A stretch of DNA of 64,000 nt from Nocardia colli (GTDB lineage Bacteria; Actinomycetota; Actinomycetes; Mycobacteriales; Mycobacteriaceae), in the NCBI RefSeq assembly GCF_008704205.1, contig NZ_VXLC01000001.1, forward strand, positions 1,116,001-1,180,000, read 5' to 3'. A program made the position numbers and the translations under genes. The first letter of the stretch is position 1, and every line of letters starts with the position of its first letter. This document shows positions 19,989 to 29,576 of this stretch, in pieces. The notes under the pieces were generated by a model. That model did no database searches. It was not told the origin of the DNA and saw nothing but the letters and a program-made list of their open reading frames with translations.

Positions 19989-20996
19989 ATGCGGTCTGGC
20001 GGAGTAAGCGGAACGGTTGCCGGTGTTCGTGAATCGATGGATCGCCGTTGGTTCCGGCGTTCGGTCGCGGGGTTGGCGCTGGCGCTCGTGCTGCCGCTCG
20101 GCGGCCTCGCCGCACCCGCTCAGGCCGGCTTCGACCCGAGCGGCCACGACTTCTGGGTCGACTCCAGCATGGGCCCGATCAAGACCAGGATCTTCCGTGC
20201 CCTGGACGGCAACACCCGCCGCGTGGTCTACGCGCTGGACGGCCTGCGCGCCCGCAACGACCTGAGCGGCTGGGAAGTCGACACCGACATCTCCAGGGTG
20301 CTGCCGCGCTGGAACATCAATGTGGTGATGCCGGTCGGCGGGCAGTCCAGCTTCTATTCGGATTGGATTGCGCCGAGCAATACCAACGGCCAACAGCAGC
20401 CTTATGCCTGGGAGAGCTTTCTCACCGAGAATCTGCGCTGGGCGTTGCGCGACCGGCTCGGCTTCAATCCGCGCGGCAACGGCGTGTTCGGCCTGTCCAT
20501 GGGCGGCAGCGCCGCGCTCGCGCTGGCCGCCTACCATCCCGACCAGTTCCGTTATGCCGGTTCGTATTCCGGCTACCTGAACATTTCCGCGCCCGCCATG
20601 AAGGAGGGGCTGCGGCTGGCCATGCTGGACGCGGGCGGGTTCAACATCGACGCGATGTGGGGACCGCCATGGGATCCGCGCTGGCTGCGTAACGATCCGT
20701 TCATGTTCGCGCCACTGTTGCGCGACAACGGAACTCGGCTGTGGATCTCCTCCGGCAACGGGCTCAACGGTCCGCGTGACGTGATCAACGGCCCGGTCGA
20801 CGTCTATCACCTCGGCAACGCGATGGCGCTGGAAACGATCGCGCTCGCCAACACCCGCAGCTTTGAAGCTCGGATTAACAGTCTCGGACCGAGCAACTCG
20901 GTGTTCGTCTACCCACCGGTAGGCGTGCACAGCTGGAACTACTGGCAGGACCAGGTGTTCCAGATGCTGCCCGACCTCAGCGCGAATTTAGGTTGA
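19989..20996 (+). CDS. Antigen-85-type mycolyltransferase, paralogue 3
   Basis: Secreted mycolyltransferase of 335 residues without the Gly/Ser insert of paralogues 1 and 2. The signal peptide ends near APAQAGF, then HDFWVDSSMGPIKTRIF follows. Catalytic positions are kept: Ser170 in GLSMGGSAALALAAYHPDQF, Glu in MALETIALANTRSF, His in GVHSWNYW. The loop before the nucleophile is short (APSNTNGQQQPYAWESF). It ends MLPDLSANLG, related to the tail of paralogues 1 and 2. The start at 19989 follows the shared leader GCGAAGGGTCGAA; the frame is open to 19926, giving a less typical N-terminus. Confidence 0.92.
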   Translation: MRSGGVSGTVAGVRESMDRRWFRRSVAGLALALVLPLGGLAAPAQAGFDPSGHDFWVDSSMGPIKTRIFRALDGNTRRVVYALDGLRARNDLSGWEVDTDISRVLPRWNINVVMPVGGQSSFYSDWIAPSNTNGQQQPYAWESFLTENLRWALRDRLGFNPRGNGVFGLSMGGSAALALAAYHPDQFRYAGSYSGYLNISAPAMKEGLRLAMLDAGGFNIDAMWGPPWDPRWLRNDPFMFAPLLRDNGTRLWISSGNGLNGPRDVINGPVDVYHLGNAMALETIALANTRSFEARINSLGPSNSVFVYPPVGVHSWNYWQDQVFQMLPDLSANLG

Positions 20997-21324
20997 GCTG
21001 ACACTTCCCGCCATCAGGTGAAAATTTGGGGTTCCGGCACGACAATCACCAGGGGAACGCGATAGGGTCACCGCACCATCACAGATTGCGTACGGGCGGA
21101 TTTCGGCCACCAGGTTGCCTCGGTCTTGCTAAGGCCACGGGTGTCGAATATCGTCCAGCGAGCGCAAGTGTGACCAGATCGTTGTTTCGCAGTCGCCTGC
21201 GCCGGAATGTCGGGGTCCGGTGCGCGGCGGTGTGCGACTCGTTGGCAGCACTGGTGTGGTTGCGCCCCTCGCGGGTCGCCGACCGCACCACAACAGGCAG
21301 AAAAGCAGAAAGAGAGCAGGATTC
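20997..21324. other. Intergenic region before mycolyltransferase 4
   Basis: This 328-bp stretch has no supported gene and no strong hairpin. Promoter elements for the gene at 21325 must lie here but none is distinctive. Confidence 0.35.
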
Positions 21325-22359
21325 ATGCGTTTCGGCAGGGCGGCCGCGCCGATGAGAACGAAATCGGGACGGCGAGGCGCACCTCGTGGTTGGCGTAATC
21401 GAATTCTGGCTGTCGGTGCCGCTGCGTTGGCGCTACCGATCGCCGCCGGTGTGGCGGCCCCAATCGCCACTGCGGCGCCGGTGCACGCTCCGGTATTGCG
21501 TACCCCCGCAGGTGGATTCGAAGATCTGATGGTCCCGTCCAGCATGGGACCGATCAAGGTTCAGGTGCAGTGGGCATCGCGCGGCGGCAACGCGGCGCTC
21601 TACCTGCTCGACGGACTCCGGGCGCGCGACGATCGCAACGCCTGGTCGTTCGAGACGAACGCGCTGCAGCAGTTCGGCGGCGACAACATCACCCTGGTCA
21701 TGCCGGTCGGTGGTCAGTCCAGCTTCTACACGGACTGGTACCAGCCGAGCAACCTGAACGGCCAGAAGGTCACCTACAAGTGGGAAACCTTCCTGACCAA
21801 GGAACTTCCGGCCTTCCTCGAGGGCTACGGCGTCTCCCGCACCAACAACGCGGTCGCCGGTCTCTCGATGGGTGGCAGTGGCGCGCTGGCGCTGGCCGCC
21901 TACCACCGCGACCAGTTCAAGTACGCCGCCTCCTACTCGGGCTACCTGAACATCTCCGCGCCGGGCATGCGTGAGGCGATCCGCGTCGCGATGCTGGACG
22001 CCGGCCGCTACAACGTCGACTCGATGGCCGCCCCGTGGAGCCCCGCGTGGCTGCGCATGGACCCGTTCGTGTTCGCGCCGCAGCTCAAGGGCCTGCCGAT
22101 GTACATATCGGCGGCCAGCGGCCTGCCGGGTCAGTATGACAACCCGAACTCGGCCGTCGGTGTGTTCAACACCGGCAACGCGATGGCGCTCGAGGCGCTC
22201 TCGCTGGTGAACACCCGCGCGTTCCAGGCTCGCCTGGCCTCGCTCGGCATCCCGGCCACGTTCGACTTCCCGGCCCAGGGCACGCACTCCTGGAAGTACT
22301 GGGAGGGCGAGCTGTTCAAGTCCCGCAACGGCATCCTGGACGCCACCGGCGCCTGGTGA
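21325..22359 (+). CDS. Antigen-85-type mycolyltransferase, paralogue 4
   Basis: Secreted mycolyltransferase of 344 residues, the one most like mycobacterial Ag85A/B/C in its loop and C-terminus. A signal peptide (ILAVGAAALALPIAAGVAAP) is followed by FEDLMVPSSMGPIKVQVQW, the classical Ag85 start. PVGGQSSFYTDWYQPSN precedes the nucleophile Ser181 in GLSMGGSGALALAAYHRDQF. The Glu lies in MALEALSLVNTRAF and the His in FPAQGTHSWKYWEGEL. ATG 21325 follows AGAGAGCAGGATTC; ATG 21352 is an alternative. It lacks both the Gly/Ser insert and the SANIG tail of paralogues 1-3. A strong hairpin follows. Confidence 0.93.
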   Translation: MRFGRAAAPMRTKSGRRGAPRGWRNRILAVGAAALALPIAAGVAAPIATAAPVHAPVLRTPAGGFEDLMVPSSMGPIKVQVQWASRGGNAALYLLDGLRARDDRNAWSFETNALQQFGGDNITLVMPVGGQSSFYTDWYQPSNLNGQKVTYKWETFLTKELPAFLEGYGVSRTNNAVAGLSMGGSGALALAAYHRDQFKYAASYSGYLNISAPGMREAIRVAMLDAGRYNVDSMAAPWSPAWLRMDPFVFAPQLKGLPMYISAASGLPGQYDNPNSAVGVFNTGNAMALEALSLVNTRAFQARLASLGIPATFDFPAQGTHSWKYWEGELFKSRNGILDATGAW

Positions 22360-22374
22360 TCGCTGCTTGACCCC

Positions 22375-22410
22375 ACTCAGGCCGTACCCCTCGCGGGGTA
22401 CGGCCTGAGT
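22375..22410 (+). terminator. Terminator after mycolyltransferase 4
   Basis: A perfect 16-bp stem (22375-22390 with 22395-22410) with a TCGC loop lies 15 nt after the stop codon. Confidence 0.88.
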
Positions 22411-22518
22411 TGCGTTCGGCGCCGGATGCGTTGTGCGAGCTCGCAAAACGAACACGGCGGTTTTCTAATAGTGCGTGTCCTCCCCGGAACACGGCCCGCA
22501 CGGGGGTAGAAAGCTCTT

Positions 22519-24414
22519 GTGGCAGGGATTCGGCGCGGCAGATGGGGGAGACGCGAGCGTCGTGGCGCTCGTCCGGCTCGCGGGCGGTTAGTGCTGCTCG
22601 CTACCGCCATGGTGATCCCGTTGGCGGCCGGTATCGCGCCGGCGTCCGCGCAACCTGCCCCCGCACCGGCGCCTGCCCCCGCAGCGCCGGAGGGCGCCGT
22701 TGCCCCGGCGACCATCCAGAAGGTGATCTGGCTGACCGACCGCCGGGTCGCCCTGTGGATCAATTCGCCGTCCATGGCGACCCCGGTCCAGGTGCAGCTG
22801 CTGCTCGCCCGGGACTGGGCCACCCGTCCCGACGCGCGCTTCCCGGTGCTGTACCTGCTCGACGGCCTGCGCGCCCAAGACGACGAGAGCGGCTGGACCA
22901 AAGACGCCGGCGCTGTCGACTTCTTCGCCGACAAGAACGTCACCGTGGTGCTGCCGATCGGCGGCCAGTCCAGCTTCTACTCCGACTGGATCCAGCCGAA
23001 CAACGGCAAGAACTACAAGTGGGAAACCTTCCTGACCCAGGAACTGCCGCCGCTGCTCGAGGGCGACTGGCGGGCCACGGATGTCCGTGCCCTGGAAGGT
23101 CTTTCGATGGGCGGCACCGCGGCCATGTTCCTGGCCGCGCGCAACCCCGGCTTCGCCAAGTTCGCCGCGTCCTACTCCGGCTTCCTCACCACCACCACGA
23201 TCGGCATGCCGCAGGCCATCCAGTTCGCCATGCGCGACGCGGGCGGCTTCGACACCGGCGCCATGTGGGGCCCGCCGACCAGCCCGGAATGGGCCGCGCA
23301 CGACCCGTACACGCTGGCCGAGAAGCTGAAGGGGATCACCCTCTACGTCTCCAGCGGCAGCGGCGCCACCGGCCCGTTCGATCAGGCGTCCGGCATTCCC
23401 GGCGTGAGTACCAACTACGCCGGCATGGGCCTGGAGATCCTGTCCCGGCTCACCTCGCAGAACTTCGTCACCAAGCTCGGCCGGCTGGCCATCCCCGCCC
23501 AGGTGAATTACCGCCCGTCCGGGACGCATTCGTGGCCCTACTGGGACTTCGAGATGCGCCAGTCCTGGACCCAGGCCGCGGCCGCGCTCGGCGTCGACCC
23601 CGGCAAGACCGCCTGTACCGTCGGCGGCCAGATCGCCACCGTGGCCGCCGCGAACAACTGGCTCGGCGACTGCCTGTCCAGCGAATACCCCGTCGCCGGC
23701 GGCGTCGCCCAGGACTTCCGCTCCGGCCGGGTCTACTTCACCCCCGCCGGCGGCGCGCACCCCGTCGGCGGCATGATCGGCGGCGGCTACCAGGCCGCCC
23801 AGGGCGCCGCCGGACCGCTCGGCCTGCCCACCGGCGACGAACGCGGACTGCCCGACGGCAAGGGCCGCATGCAAACCTTCCAGAACGGCTCGCTCTACTG
23901 GACTCCGCAGACCGGCGCCCAGGTCGTCCGCGGCGCCATCCTCGACGAGTGGGGCAAGCAGGGCTACGAAGGCGGCCCCGCCGGCTACCCCGTCGCCCCC
24001 GAGGTCAAGACCCCCAACCGCGACGGCGCCGTCCAGTCCTTCGAAAACGGCCCGTTCTACTACAGCGCCAAGACCGGCGTACATCGAGTCCAGGGCATGG
24101 TCCTCGGCAAGTACGCCCAAATGGGTTACGAGAACAGCTTCCTCGGCTTCCCCCTCACCGAGGAACAACCCGCCAAAGACCTAGGCCGCTACAGCCGCTT
24201 CGAAGGCGGCAACATCTACTGGAGCCCCCTCTCCGGCACCTGGTCGGTAAAGAACGGCCCCATCATGGACGCCTGGCAGGTCCTCGGCTACGAAAACGGC
24301 AAACTCGGCTACCCCATCAGCGACGAGTTCCCCGTCCCCGGCGGCGTGCAGCAAAACTTCCAGACCGGCTTCATCGTCATCAAAGACGGAAAACCAGAAG
24401 TCCACGGCCTCTAA
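22519..24414 (+). CDS. Mycolyltransferase fused to LGFP repeats (paralogue 5)
   Basis: Secreted 631-residue two-part protein. Residues 1-45 are a basic signal peptide (LLATAMVIPLAAGIAPASA). A Pro/Ala linker leads to an Ag85 esterase domain (about 65-370) with the nucleophile Ser196 in GLSMGGTAAMFLAARNPGF, Glu in MGLEILSRLTSQNF and His in SGTHSWPYWDFEM. The rest is four to five LGFP repeats of about 52 residues, marked by PLGLPTGDE, PAGYPVAPE, FLGFPLTEE and KLGYPISDE. Corynebacterial Cmt1/PS1 has the same esterase-plus-LGFP plan; LGFP modules are thought to bind the wall. GTG 22519 follows GGGGGTAGAAAG at loose spacing. Confidence 0.92.
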   Translation: MAGIRRGRWGRRERRGARPARGRLVLLATAMVIPLAAGIAPASAQPAPAPAPAPAAPEGAVAPATIQKVIWLTDRRVALWINSPSMATPVQVQLLLARDWATRPDARFPVLYLLDGLRAQDDESGWTKDAGAVDFFADKNVTVVLPIGGQSSFYSDWIQPNNGKNYKWETFLTQELPPLLEGDWRATDVRALEGLSMGGTAAMFLAARNPGFAKFAASYSGFLTTTTIGMPQAIQFAMRDAGGFDTGAMWGPPTSPEWAAHDPYTLAEKLKGITLYVSSGSGATGPFDQASGIPGVSTNYAGMGLEILSRLTSQNFVTKLGRLAIPAQVNYRPSGTHSWPYWDFEMRQSWTQAAAALGVDPGKTACTVGGQIATVAAANNWLGDCLSSEYPVAGGVAQDFRSGRVYFTPAGGAHPVGGMIGGGYQAAQGAAGPLGLPTGDERGLPDGKGRMQTFQNGSLYWTPQTGAQVVRGAILDEWGKQGYEGGPAGYPVAPEVKTPNRDGAVQSFENGPFYYSAKTGVHRVQGMVLGKYAQMGYENSFLGFPLTEEQPAKDLGRYSRFEGGNIYWSPLSGTWSVKNGPIMDAWQVLGYENGKLGYPISDEFPVPGGVQQNFQTGFIVIKDGKPEVHGL

Positions 24415-24504
24415 TAGTTTGATCACTCCCACCCCGGGCTAACACCAGTCCGAGACTTACCCACCCGACTCAACCCCAACGGAGCGAGTCTTACGAGCGA
24501 CCCG

Positions 24505-24597
24505 TTCGTGGCCCGTCTCGCGGCCGAGCTGTCGAAGCGCATGCGCCGCAGGCGCGAGTCTCGACAGCTCGGACGCGAGACACCCCGGGGCCACGAA
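24505..24597. repeat. Large imperfect inverted repeat (~93 nt)
   Basis: The left arm (24505-24535) and right arm (24561-24597) pair over about 30 bp with a 5-nt bulge. Conserved blocks are TTCGTGGCCC against GGGCCACGAA and CCGAGCTGTCGA against TCGACAGCTCGG. The inner loop is itself GC-rich. It lies 90 nt after the LGFP mycolyltransferase and 83 nt before the lipoprotein, and could be a terminator or a REP-like element. Confidence 0.55.
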
Positions 24598-24679
24598 CCC
24601 GCCGCGGCCACGCGGCCAATAACACAGCTATGTTGGGGGGCGACCTCCCCCGTTTGCGAACAGATCGAGGACAGAATTC

Positions 24680-25216
24680 ATGCAGAGGACCCGTGGCAAG
24701 GTATTCGGCGTTGTTGTGGCGATCGCCGCGACCGGCCTGCTCGCCGCCTGTGGCGGTAACGACTCGACCGCGTCGAGCACGCCGACGCTGACCCGCACCA
24801 CCGCGGCCACGCAGCCGCCCGCGGCGTCCAGCAGCAGCGTGGATCCGGGCCAGCAGGCTCCGGCGCCCGCTCCGGCCCCGGCGTCCGATCAGCCGCCGGC
24901 CGAGACGGTGGCGCCCGAGCGGCCGCAGCCGATCGATACCCCGCCGCCGGCGGATACCTCGAAGCTCACCGACAAGGACAAGAAGTACCTCGATTCGCTC
25001 AAGCAGCAGGGGGTCACCCCGTCCACCCCGGATATCGCGCTGAGCGTGGCGAACTATGTGTGCCAGGGCACCGCGTCCGGTGCTTCCGATCAGGATCTGA
25101 TGACCTTCGTGACCGCGATGGCCGGTTCCGATCCGTCCTTCGATCCGGCCAAGATGCCGGTGGAGAAGGCCGGGCAGGTTTACATCAGCGCCGCTAAGCA
25201 GACGTACTGCAAGTGA
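24680..25216 (+). CDS. DUF732 lipoprotein
   Basis: Predicted envelope lipoprotein of 178 residues. The signal ends in a lipobox, GLLAACGG, with Cys24. A Pro/Ala/Thr linker of about 70 residues leads to a C-terminal DUF732 domain: [12 protein letters not shown], then [15 protein letters not shown] with a Cys, and [11 protein letters not shown] with a second Cys, probably a disulfide pair. DUF732 proteins are common secreted or lipid-anchored proteins of mycolata with no known activity. The ATG follows GAGGACAGAATTC. Its stop overlaps the GTG of culp6 as GTGA, so the two are probably cotranscribed. Confidence 0.88.
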   Translation: MQRTRGKVFGVVVAIAATGLLAACGGNDSTASSTPTLTRTTAATQPPAASSSSVDPGQQAPAPAPAPASDQPPAETVAPERPQPIDTPPPADTSKLTDKDKKYLDSLKQQGVTPSTPDIALSVANYVCQGTASGASDQDLMTFVTAMAGSDPSFDPAKMPVEKAGQVYISAAKQTYCK

Positions 25217-26199
25217 ACGCACGCGGCGGTTCGGGAGCTCGCCGGTCCAGGCCGGCGGGTTGTCTCTTGCTGATCGGGATCCCGGTTCTGATCATCATCG
25301 TGGCGCTGTTGCTGTGGTACCTGCTCGCGGGTCTGCTGAAGCAGCCGAAGCCGGGTCCCAAGCCGCCGGAGGAGCCGACCTCGCAGTCGGCGGATTGCCC
25401 GGACGTGCAGATGATTTCGGTGCCGGGCACCTGGGAGTCGAACAGCAACGACGATCCGCACAACCCGACGGCGAATCCGGTGTCGTTGATGCTCAACGTC
25501 TCCAACCCGGTCGGCCAGCAGTTCCCGAAGGAACGGCTGGACGTGTACACCGTCCCGTACGTCGCGCAGTTCTCCAATCCGGTGGCGATCCCGCCGGACG
25601 GTCAGGCGTCCTACAACGCCAGCCGGACCGAGGGCACCCAGCGGATGGTCGACGCGATGGCCGCGCGCTACCGCGAGTGTCCGCTGACCACCTATGTGAT
25701 CGCCGGGTTCTCCCAGGGCGCGGTGATCGCGGGCGACGTGGCCTCCGACATCGGCCAGGGCAAGGGCCCGGTGCCGGCGAACAAGGTGCTCGGCGTGACG
25801 CTGATTTCCGACGGCAGGCGCACCGGCGACACCGGTCCGGGCGAGGCCGTCCAGGTCGGCGCGGTGCCCGCGGGCGTCGGCGCGGAGGTCGCGCTCAAGG
25901 GCCTCAACGTTCCGGGCATCACGATGACCGGCCCGCGGCCCGGCGGTTTCGGCGAGCTGGCCCCGCGCACCTTCACCATCTGTGCCCAGGGCGATCTGAT
26001 CTGTGACGCACCACGGCAGGCCTTGAGCCCGTTCAACATCATGGGCAGCGTCGGCGCCCTGGTGCGCGCGGCGGGCAACCCGGTGCACGCGCTCTACAAC
26101 GGTTTCGTCGTCCAGGACAGCGGCGCGACCTCCACTCAGTGGACCGTCAACTGGGCGAACGGGCTGATCGAATCGGCGCCGCATCCGGCACATTCGTGA
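25213..26199 (+). CDS. culp6: Cutinase-like esterase Culp6 (Rv3802c-like)
   Basis: Membrane-anchored serine esterase of 328 residues. M. tuberculosis Rv3802c is an essential phospholipase/thioesterase of the envelope. After a basic start, one membrane helix ([20 protein letters not shown]) anchors the enzyme. A Pro/Lys linker precedes the cutinase fold. The nucleophile Ser167 lies in [19 protein letters not shown]; the Asp is in [11 protein letters not shown] and the His in [12 protein letters not shown]. Four Cys positions fit cutinase disulfides. The GTG overlaps the lipoprotein stop. In M. tuberculosis fadD32 is directly downstream; here an oxidoreductase gene intervenes. Confidence 0.94.
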   Translation: MNARGGSGARRSRPAGCLLLIGIPVLIIIVALLLWYLLAGLLKQPKPGPKPPEEPTSQSADCPDVQMISVPGTWESNSNDDPHNPTANPVSLMLNVSNPVGQQFPKERLDVYTVPYVAQFSNPVAIPPDGQASYNASRTEGTQRMVDAMAARYRECPLTTYVIAGFSQGAVIAGDVASDIGQGKGPVPANKVLGVTLISDGRRTGDTGPGEAVQVGAVPAGVGAEVALKGLNVPGITMTGPRPGGFGELAPRTFTICAQGDLICDAPRQALSPFNIMGSVGALVRAAGNPVHALYNGFVVQDSGATSTQWTVNWANGLIESAPHPAHS

Positions 26200-26228
26200 G
26201 ATCTCACAGACAATGTTCCGGTCGGCAC

Positions 26229-26247
26229 GCAGTACACCTAGTACTGC
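26229..26247. promoter_or_regulatory. Small dyad after culp6
   Basis: GCAGTAC (26229-26235) and GTACTGC (26241-26247) form a perfect 7-bp dyad with a 5-nt centre. It lies 30 nt after culp6 and upstream of the LLM gene. It may be an operator or weak terminator. Confidence 0.3.
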
Positions 26248-26390
26248 TCCGACAAGCGCGACTCCCATTGGGCAGGACGCTGTAAAGTGCCGCTGGTGAT
26301 CGCGACGCAGGTAACACTCACTCCGCGTTCGGGGTAGGACCGCCCTGCACCGTCGCGCCCGAATTTCCTTACAGCCAGGAGCATGAGTTC

Positions 26391-27410
26391 ATGACAGAAG
26401 CCGCCGCACCAGCCGGTGAGTTGACCGCGCTCGGTACGCCGCCGCGCAGCTTCCGCTTCGGGGCAGCAGGCGAGGGAAACAAGCAAGAGGGTGGCGCCCG
26501 TAAGTTCATCCAGACGGCGCAGCAGGCCGAGGAATACGGCTTCGACACCTTCTTCGTGCCGGATCACCTCGGTGATCAGATCGGCCCGATCGCGGCCCTC
26601 GGCGCGCTGACCCAGGCCACCGAGAAGATCCGGCTCGGAACGTCGGTGCTGGCCAACGGTTTCCGGCACCCCGTGGTGCTGGCCAAGGACCTGGCCACCA
26701 TCGACGTGCTGTCCAAGGGCCGGCTCGAGGTGGGCGTCGGCGCGGGCTGGAAGCAGGACGAGTTCCTCGCCGCCGGCCTGCCGTACGAGACCCCCGGCAT
26801 CCGGCTGGAGAAGCTGGACGAGACGCTGACCATCCTGGACGTGCTGCTGCGCGGCCAGGAGTGCACCTTCGAGGGCAAGTACTACCAGGTGCACGGGATC
26901 AAGGGCACGCCACGGCCGCGGCAGGGTCCGCGCCCGCCGATCTGCACCGGCGGCGGCGGCCCGAAGATGCTGCGACTGGCCGCCAAGCACGCCGACATCA
27001 TCTCGATCGTGCCGGTGACCACCAAGAACGGTAAAGGCCTCTTGTCGGGGATCACCCTGGAGAAGACGATCGAGAAGGTGAACCTGATCCGCGAGGCCGC
27101 GGGCGACCGGTTCGCCGACATCGAGCTCAACTGGGCGATCACCGCCATCGTCATCACCGACGATCGCGAGAAGACCGCGGAGATGGCGCTTTCCGCGATC
27201 GAGCGAGGTCTGCACCCGGATCTCGAAGTGGACGTGAAGCTTTCGGTCGAGGACATCCTGAACTCGCCGTACGTGGCCATCGGCAGCTTCGAGGAAATCG
27301 CCGAGCAGATCCGTCGTGTGCGCCAACTCACCTCGATGTCCTATGTCGGGGTGTTTCCCACCCAGATGGACGCATTCGCCCCCGTTATTCCCCTGCTGCG
27401 AGACGAGTGA
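26391..27410 (+). CDS. LLM-class F420-dependent oxidoreductase
   Basis: Luciferase-like TIM-barrel oxidoreductase of 339 residues, predicted to use F420 like most actinobacterial members. Family motifs are AEEYGFDTFFVPDHLGDQ, IRLGTSVLANGFRHPVVLAK, DVLSKGRLEVGVGAGW, RPPICTGGGGPKMLRLAAKH and the C-terminal VGVFPTQMDAFAPVI. It resembles the TIGR03621 subgroup. The substrate is unknown. ATG 26391 has AGGAG about 13 nt upstream. It lies between culp6 and fadD32, which are adjacent in M. tuberculosis. That suggests an envelope-lipid role, but the gene has its own 190-bp leader, so cotranscription is unproven. Confidence 0.88.
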   Translation: MTEAAAPAGELTALGTPPRSFRFGAAGEGNKQEGGARKFIQTAQQAEEYGFDTFFVPDHLGDQIGPIAALGALTQATEKIRLGTSVLANGFRHPVVLAKDLATIDVLSKGRLEVGVGAGWKQDEFLAAGLPYETPGIRLEKLDETLTILDVLLRGQECTFEGKYYQVHGIKGTPRPRQGPRPPICTGGGGPKMLRLAAKHADIISIVPVTTKNGKGLLSGITLEKTIEKVNLIREAAGDRFADIELNWAITAIVITDDREKTAEMALSAIERGLHPDLEVDVKLSVEDILNSPYVAIGSFEEIAEQIRRVRQLTSMSYVGVFPTQMDAFAPVIPLLRDE

Positions 27411-27601
27411 GCCGGGCTTCTCTGTAACATGACTCTGGTTTGAGTACATCTAGCCGATAGCGGTCACCGCGCAGACCGCCCAATAACTGCAGGCTGACTC
27501 GGGCACTTGGAGCCACCCGCGGGCGAAAGCGAGTCGGGGCCTCACAGGTAACTACGGCGTTGTCGCCGTCTTGCTGCGTGTGCCTCGGAGGAGAAGAAGG
27601 A

Positions 27602-29515
27602 ATGGAAGAGACTTTCGACGACTACCTGGACGAGACCGGGAACATCCGAATTCCCGAGGATCACACCCTGGTCGATCACGTCGAGAAGCACACCCGGAAC
27701 GACGCGAACACCCTGGCGTACCGCTACATCGATTACTCGCGTGAGCGTGATGGCGAGGCGCAGGAACTGACGTGGCGTGAGTTCGGCATTCGGCTGCGCG
27801 CGGTGGCCGCTCGACTGCAGCAGGTGACCAACCCGGGTGACCGGGTCGCGATCCTCGCGCCGCAGGGCCTGGATTATGTGATCTCCTTCTTCGCCGCGAT
27901 CTACGCCGGCACCATCTCGGTGCCGCTGTTCGACCCGGACGAGCCAGGTCACACCGACCGCCTGCATGCCGTGCTGGCCGACTGCGAGCCCGCCGCCATC
28001 CTGACCGCCAGTTCGTCGGCGGCCGGTGTGCGGCAGTTCTTCCGGTCGCTGCCCGCGGCACAGCGTCCGCGGATCATCGCGGTGGACGCGATCCCGGACA
28101 GCGTCGGCGAGGGCTGGGTGCGCCCGGATATCGCCATCGACGACATCGCCTACCTGCAGTACACCTCGGGCTCGACCCGGACCCCGGCCGGTGTGGAGAT
28201 CACCCACCGCGCGGTCGGCACCAACCTGCTGCAGATGGTCGACGCGATCAACCTGGACTGGAACTCGCGCGGCGTCACCTGGCTGCCGCTGTTCCACGAC
28301 ATGGGCCTGCTGACGGTGATCCTGCCCGCGGTCGGCGGCAAGTACATCACCATCATGTCGCCGAGCGCGTTCGTGCGCCGCCCGTACCGCTGGATCAAGG
28401 AACTCGCCGCGCAGTCCGACGGCGCCGGAACCTTCGCCGCCGCACCGAATTTCGCGTTCGAGCACGCCGCCGCGCGTGGCTTGCCGAAGAATGGCGAGTC
28501 GCTGGACCTATCCAATGTGATCGGCCTGATCAACGGCAGCGAGCCGGTGACGACCACCTCGATGAAGAAGTTCAACGAGGCGTTCGCGCCGTACGGCCTG
28601 CCCAAGACCGCGATCAAGCCGTGCTACGGCATGGCAGAGGCGACGCTGTTCGTCTCGGCGACCAAGGCCGAGGACGAAGCCAAGGTCGTCTACGTCGATC
28701 GCAACGAGCTCAACGCCGGCCGGATGGTCAAGGTCGAGCAGGGCACGGAGAACGCCATCGCGCAGGTCTCCTGCGGTTACGTCGCGCTGTCGCAGTGGGC
28801 CGTGATCGTCGATCCGGAGACCGTCGAGGACGACGGCGGGCACGAGCAGCCCGACGGCCGGGTCGGCGAGATCTGGCTGCACGGCAACAACATGGGCATC
28901 GGTTACTGGGGTCGCCCGGACGAAACGTCGGCCACCTTCCAGAACAAGGTGCCGCATCGGTTGACCGAGGGCAGCCACGCCGAGGGCACCGACCGCGACG
29001 CCAACTGGATGCGCACCGGTGACTACGGCGTGTACCTGGACGGCGAGCTGTACATCACCGGGCGGGTGAAGGACCTGGTGATCGTCGACGGCCGCAACCA
29101 CTACCCGCAGGATCTCGAGTTCTCCGCGCAGGAGTCCTCGAAGGCGCTGCGCCCCGGCTTCATCGCCGCGTTCTCGGTGCCGGCGAACCAGCTGCCCGCG
29201 CTCGTCTTCGACCAGGGCAGCCATTCCGGCCTGAAGTTCGACGCCGACGACGCCTCCGAGCAGCTCGTGATCGTGGCCGAGCGCGGCCCCGGCGCGGGCA
29301 AGGCGGATCCGCTGCCGATCGCCGACGAGGTACGGGCCGCGGTGGCCTCGCGGCACGGTGTCACCGTTCGAGATGTACTGCTGGTCCCCGCGGGTTCCAT
29401 CCCGCGTACCTCCAGCGGCAAGATCGCCCGGCGGGCCTGCAAGGCCGCCTACCTCGAGGGAACGCTGCGGGGTGGTTACACCCAGCAGGCGTTCCCCGAT
29501 GCACCGGAAGAGTAA
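27602..29515 (+). CDS. fadD32: Meromycolate-AMP ligase FadD32
   Basis: Fatty acyl-AMP ligase that activates the meromycolic acid and loads it onto the N-terminal ACP of Pks13. Its 637 residues equal the M. tuberculosis length. Adenylation motifs are [64 protein letters not shown] and [12 protein letters not shown] with the late Lys. FAAL enzymes have an insertion that blocks CoA use; the stretch around [17 protein letters not shown] is consistent with this. ATG 27602 has the strong site GGAGGAGAAGAAGG; the frame opens at 27560. It is 61 bp from pks13, probably one operon with accD4. Confidence 0.97.
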   Translation: MEETFDDYLDETGNIRIPEDHTLVDHVEKHTRNDANTLAYRYIDYSRERDGEAQELTWREFGIRLRAVAARLQQVTNPGDRVAILAPQGLDYVISFFAAIYAGTISVPLFDPDEPGHTDRLHAVLADCEPAAILTASSSAAGVRQFFRSLPAAQRPRIIAVDAIPDSVGEGWVRPDIAIDDIAYLQYTSGSTRTPAGVEITHRAVGTNLLQMVDAINLDWNSRGVTWLPLFHDMGLLTVILPAVGGKYITIMSPSAFVRRPYRWIKELAAQSDGAGTFAAAPNFAFEHAAARGLPKNGESLDLSNVIGLINGSEPVTTTSMKKFNEAFAPYGLPKTAIKPCYGMAEATLFVSATKAEDEAKVVYVDRNELNAGRMVKVEQGTENAIAQVSCGYVALSQWAVIVDPETVEDDGGHEQPDGRVGEIWLHGNNMGIGYWGRPDETSATFQNKVPHRLTEGSHAEGTDRDANWMRTGDYGVYLDGELYITGRVKDLVIVDGRNHYPQDLEFSAQESSKALRPGFIAAFSVPANQLPALVFDQGSHSGLKFDADDASEQLVIVAERGPGAGKADPLPIADEVRAAVASRHGVTVRDVLLVPAGSIPRTSSGKIARRACKAAYLEGTLRGGYTQQAFPDAPEE

Positions 29516-29576
29516 TTGCCCAGGGGTGGCCTCGGACGCCGACACCCGGTACGCAGACAGGTAGCTTGAGGAATTG

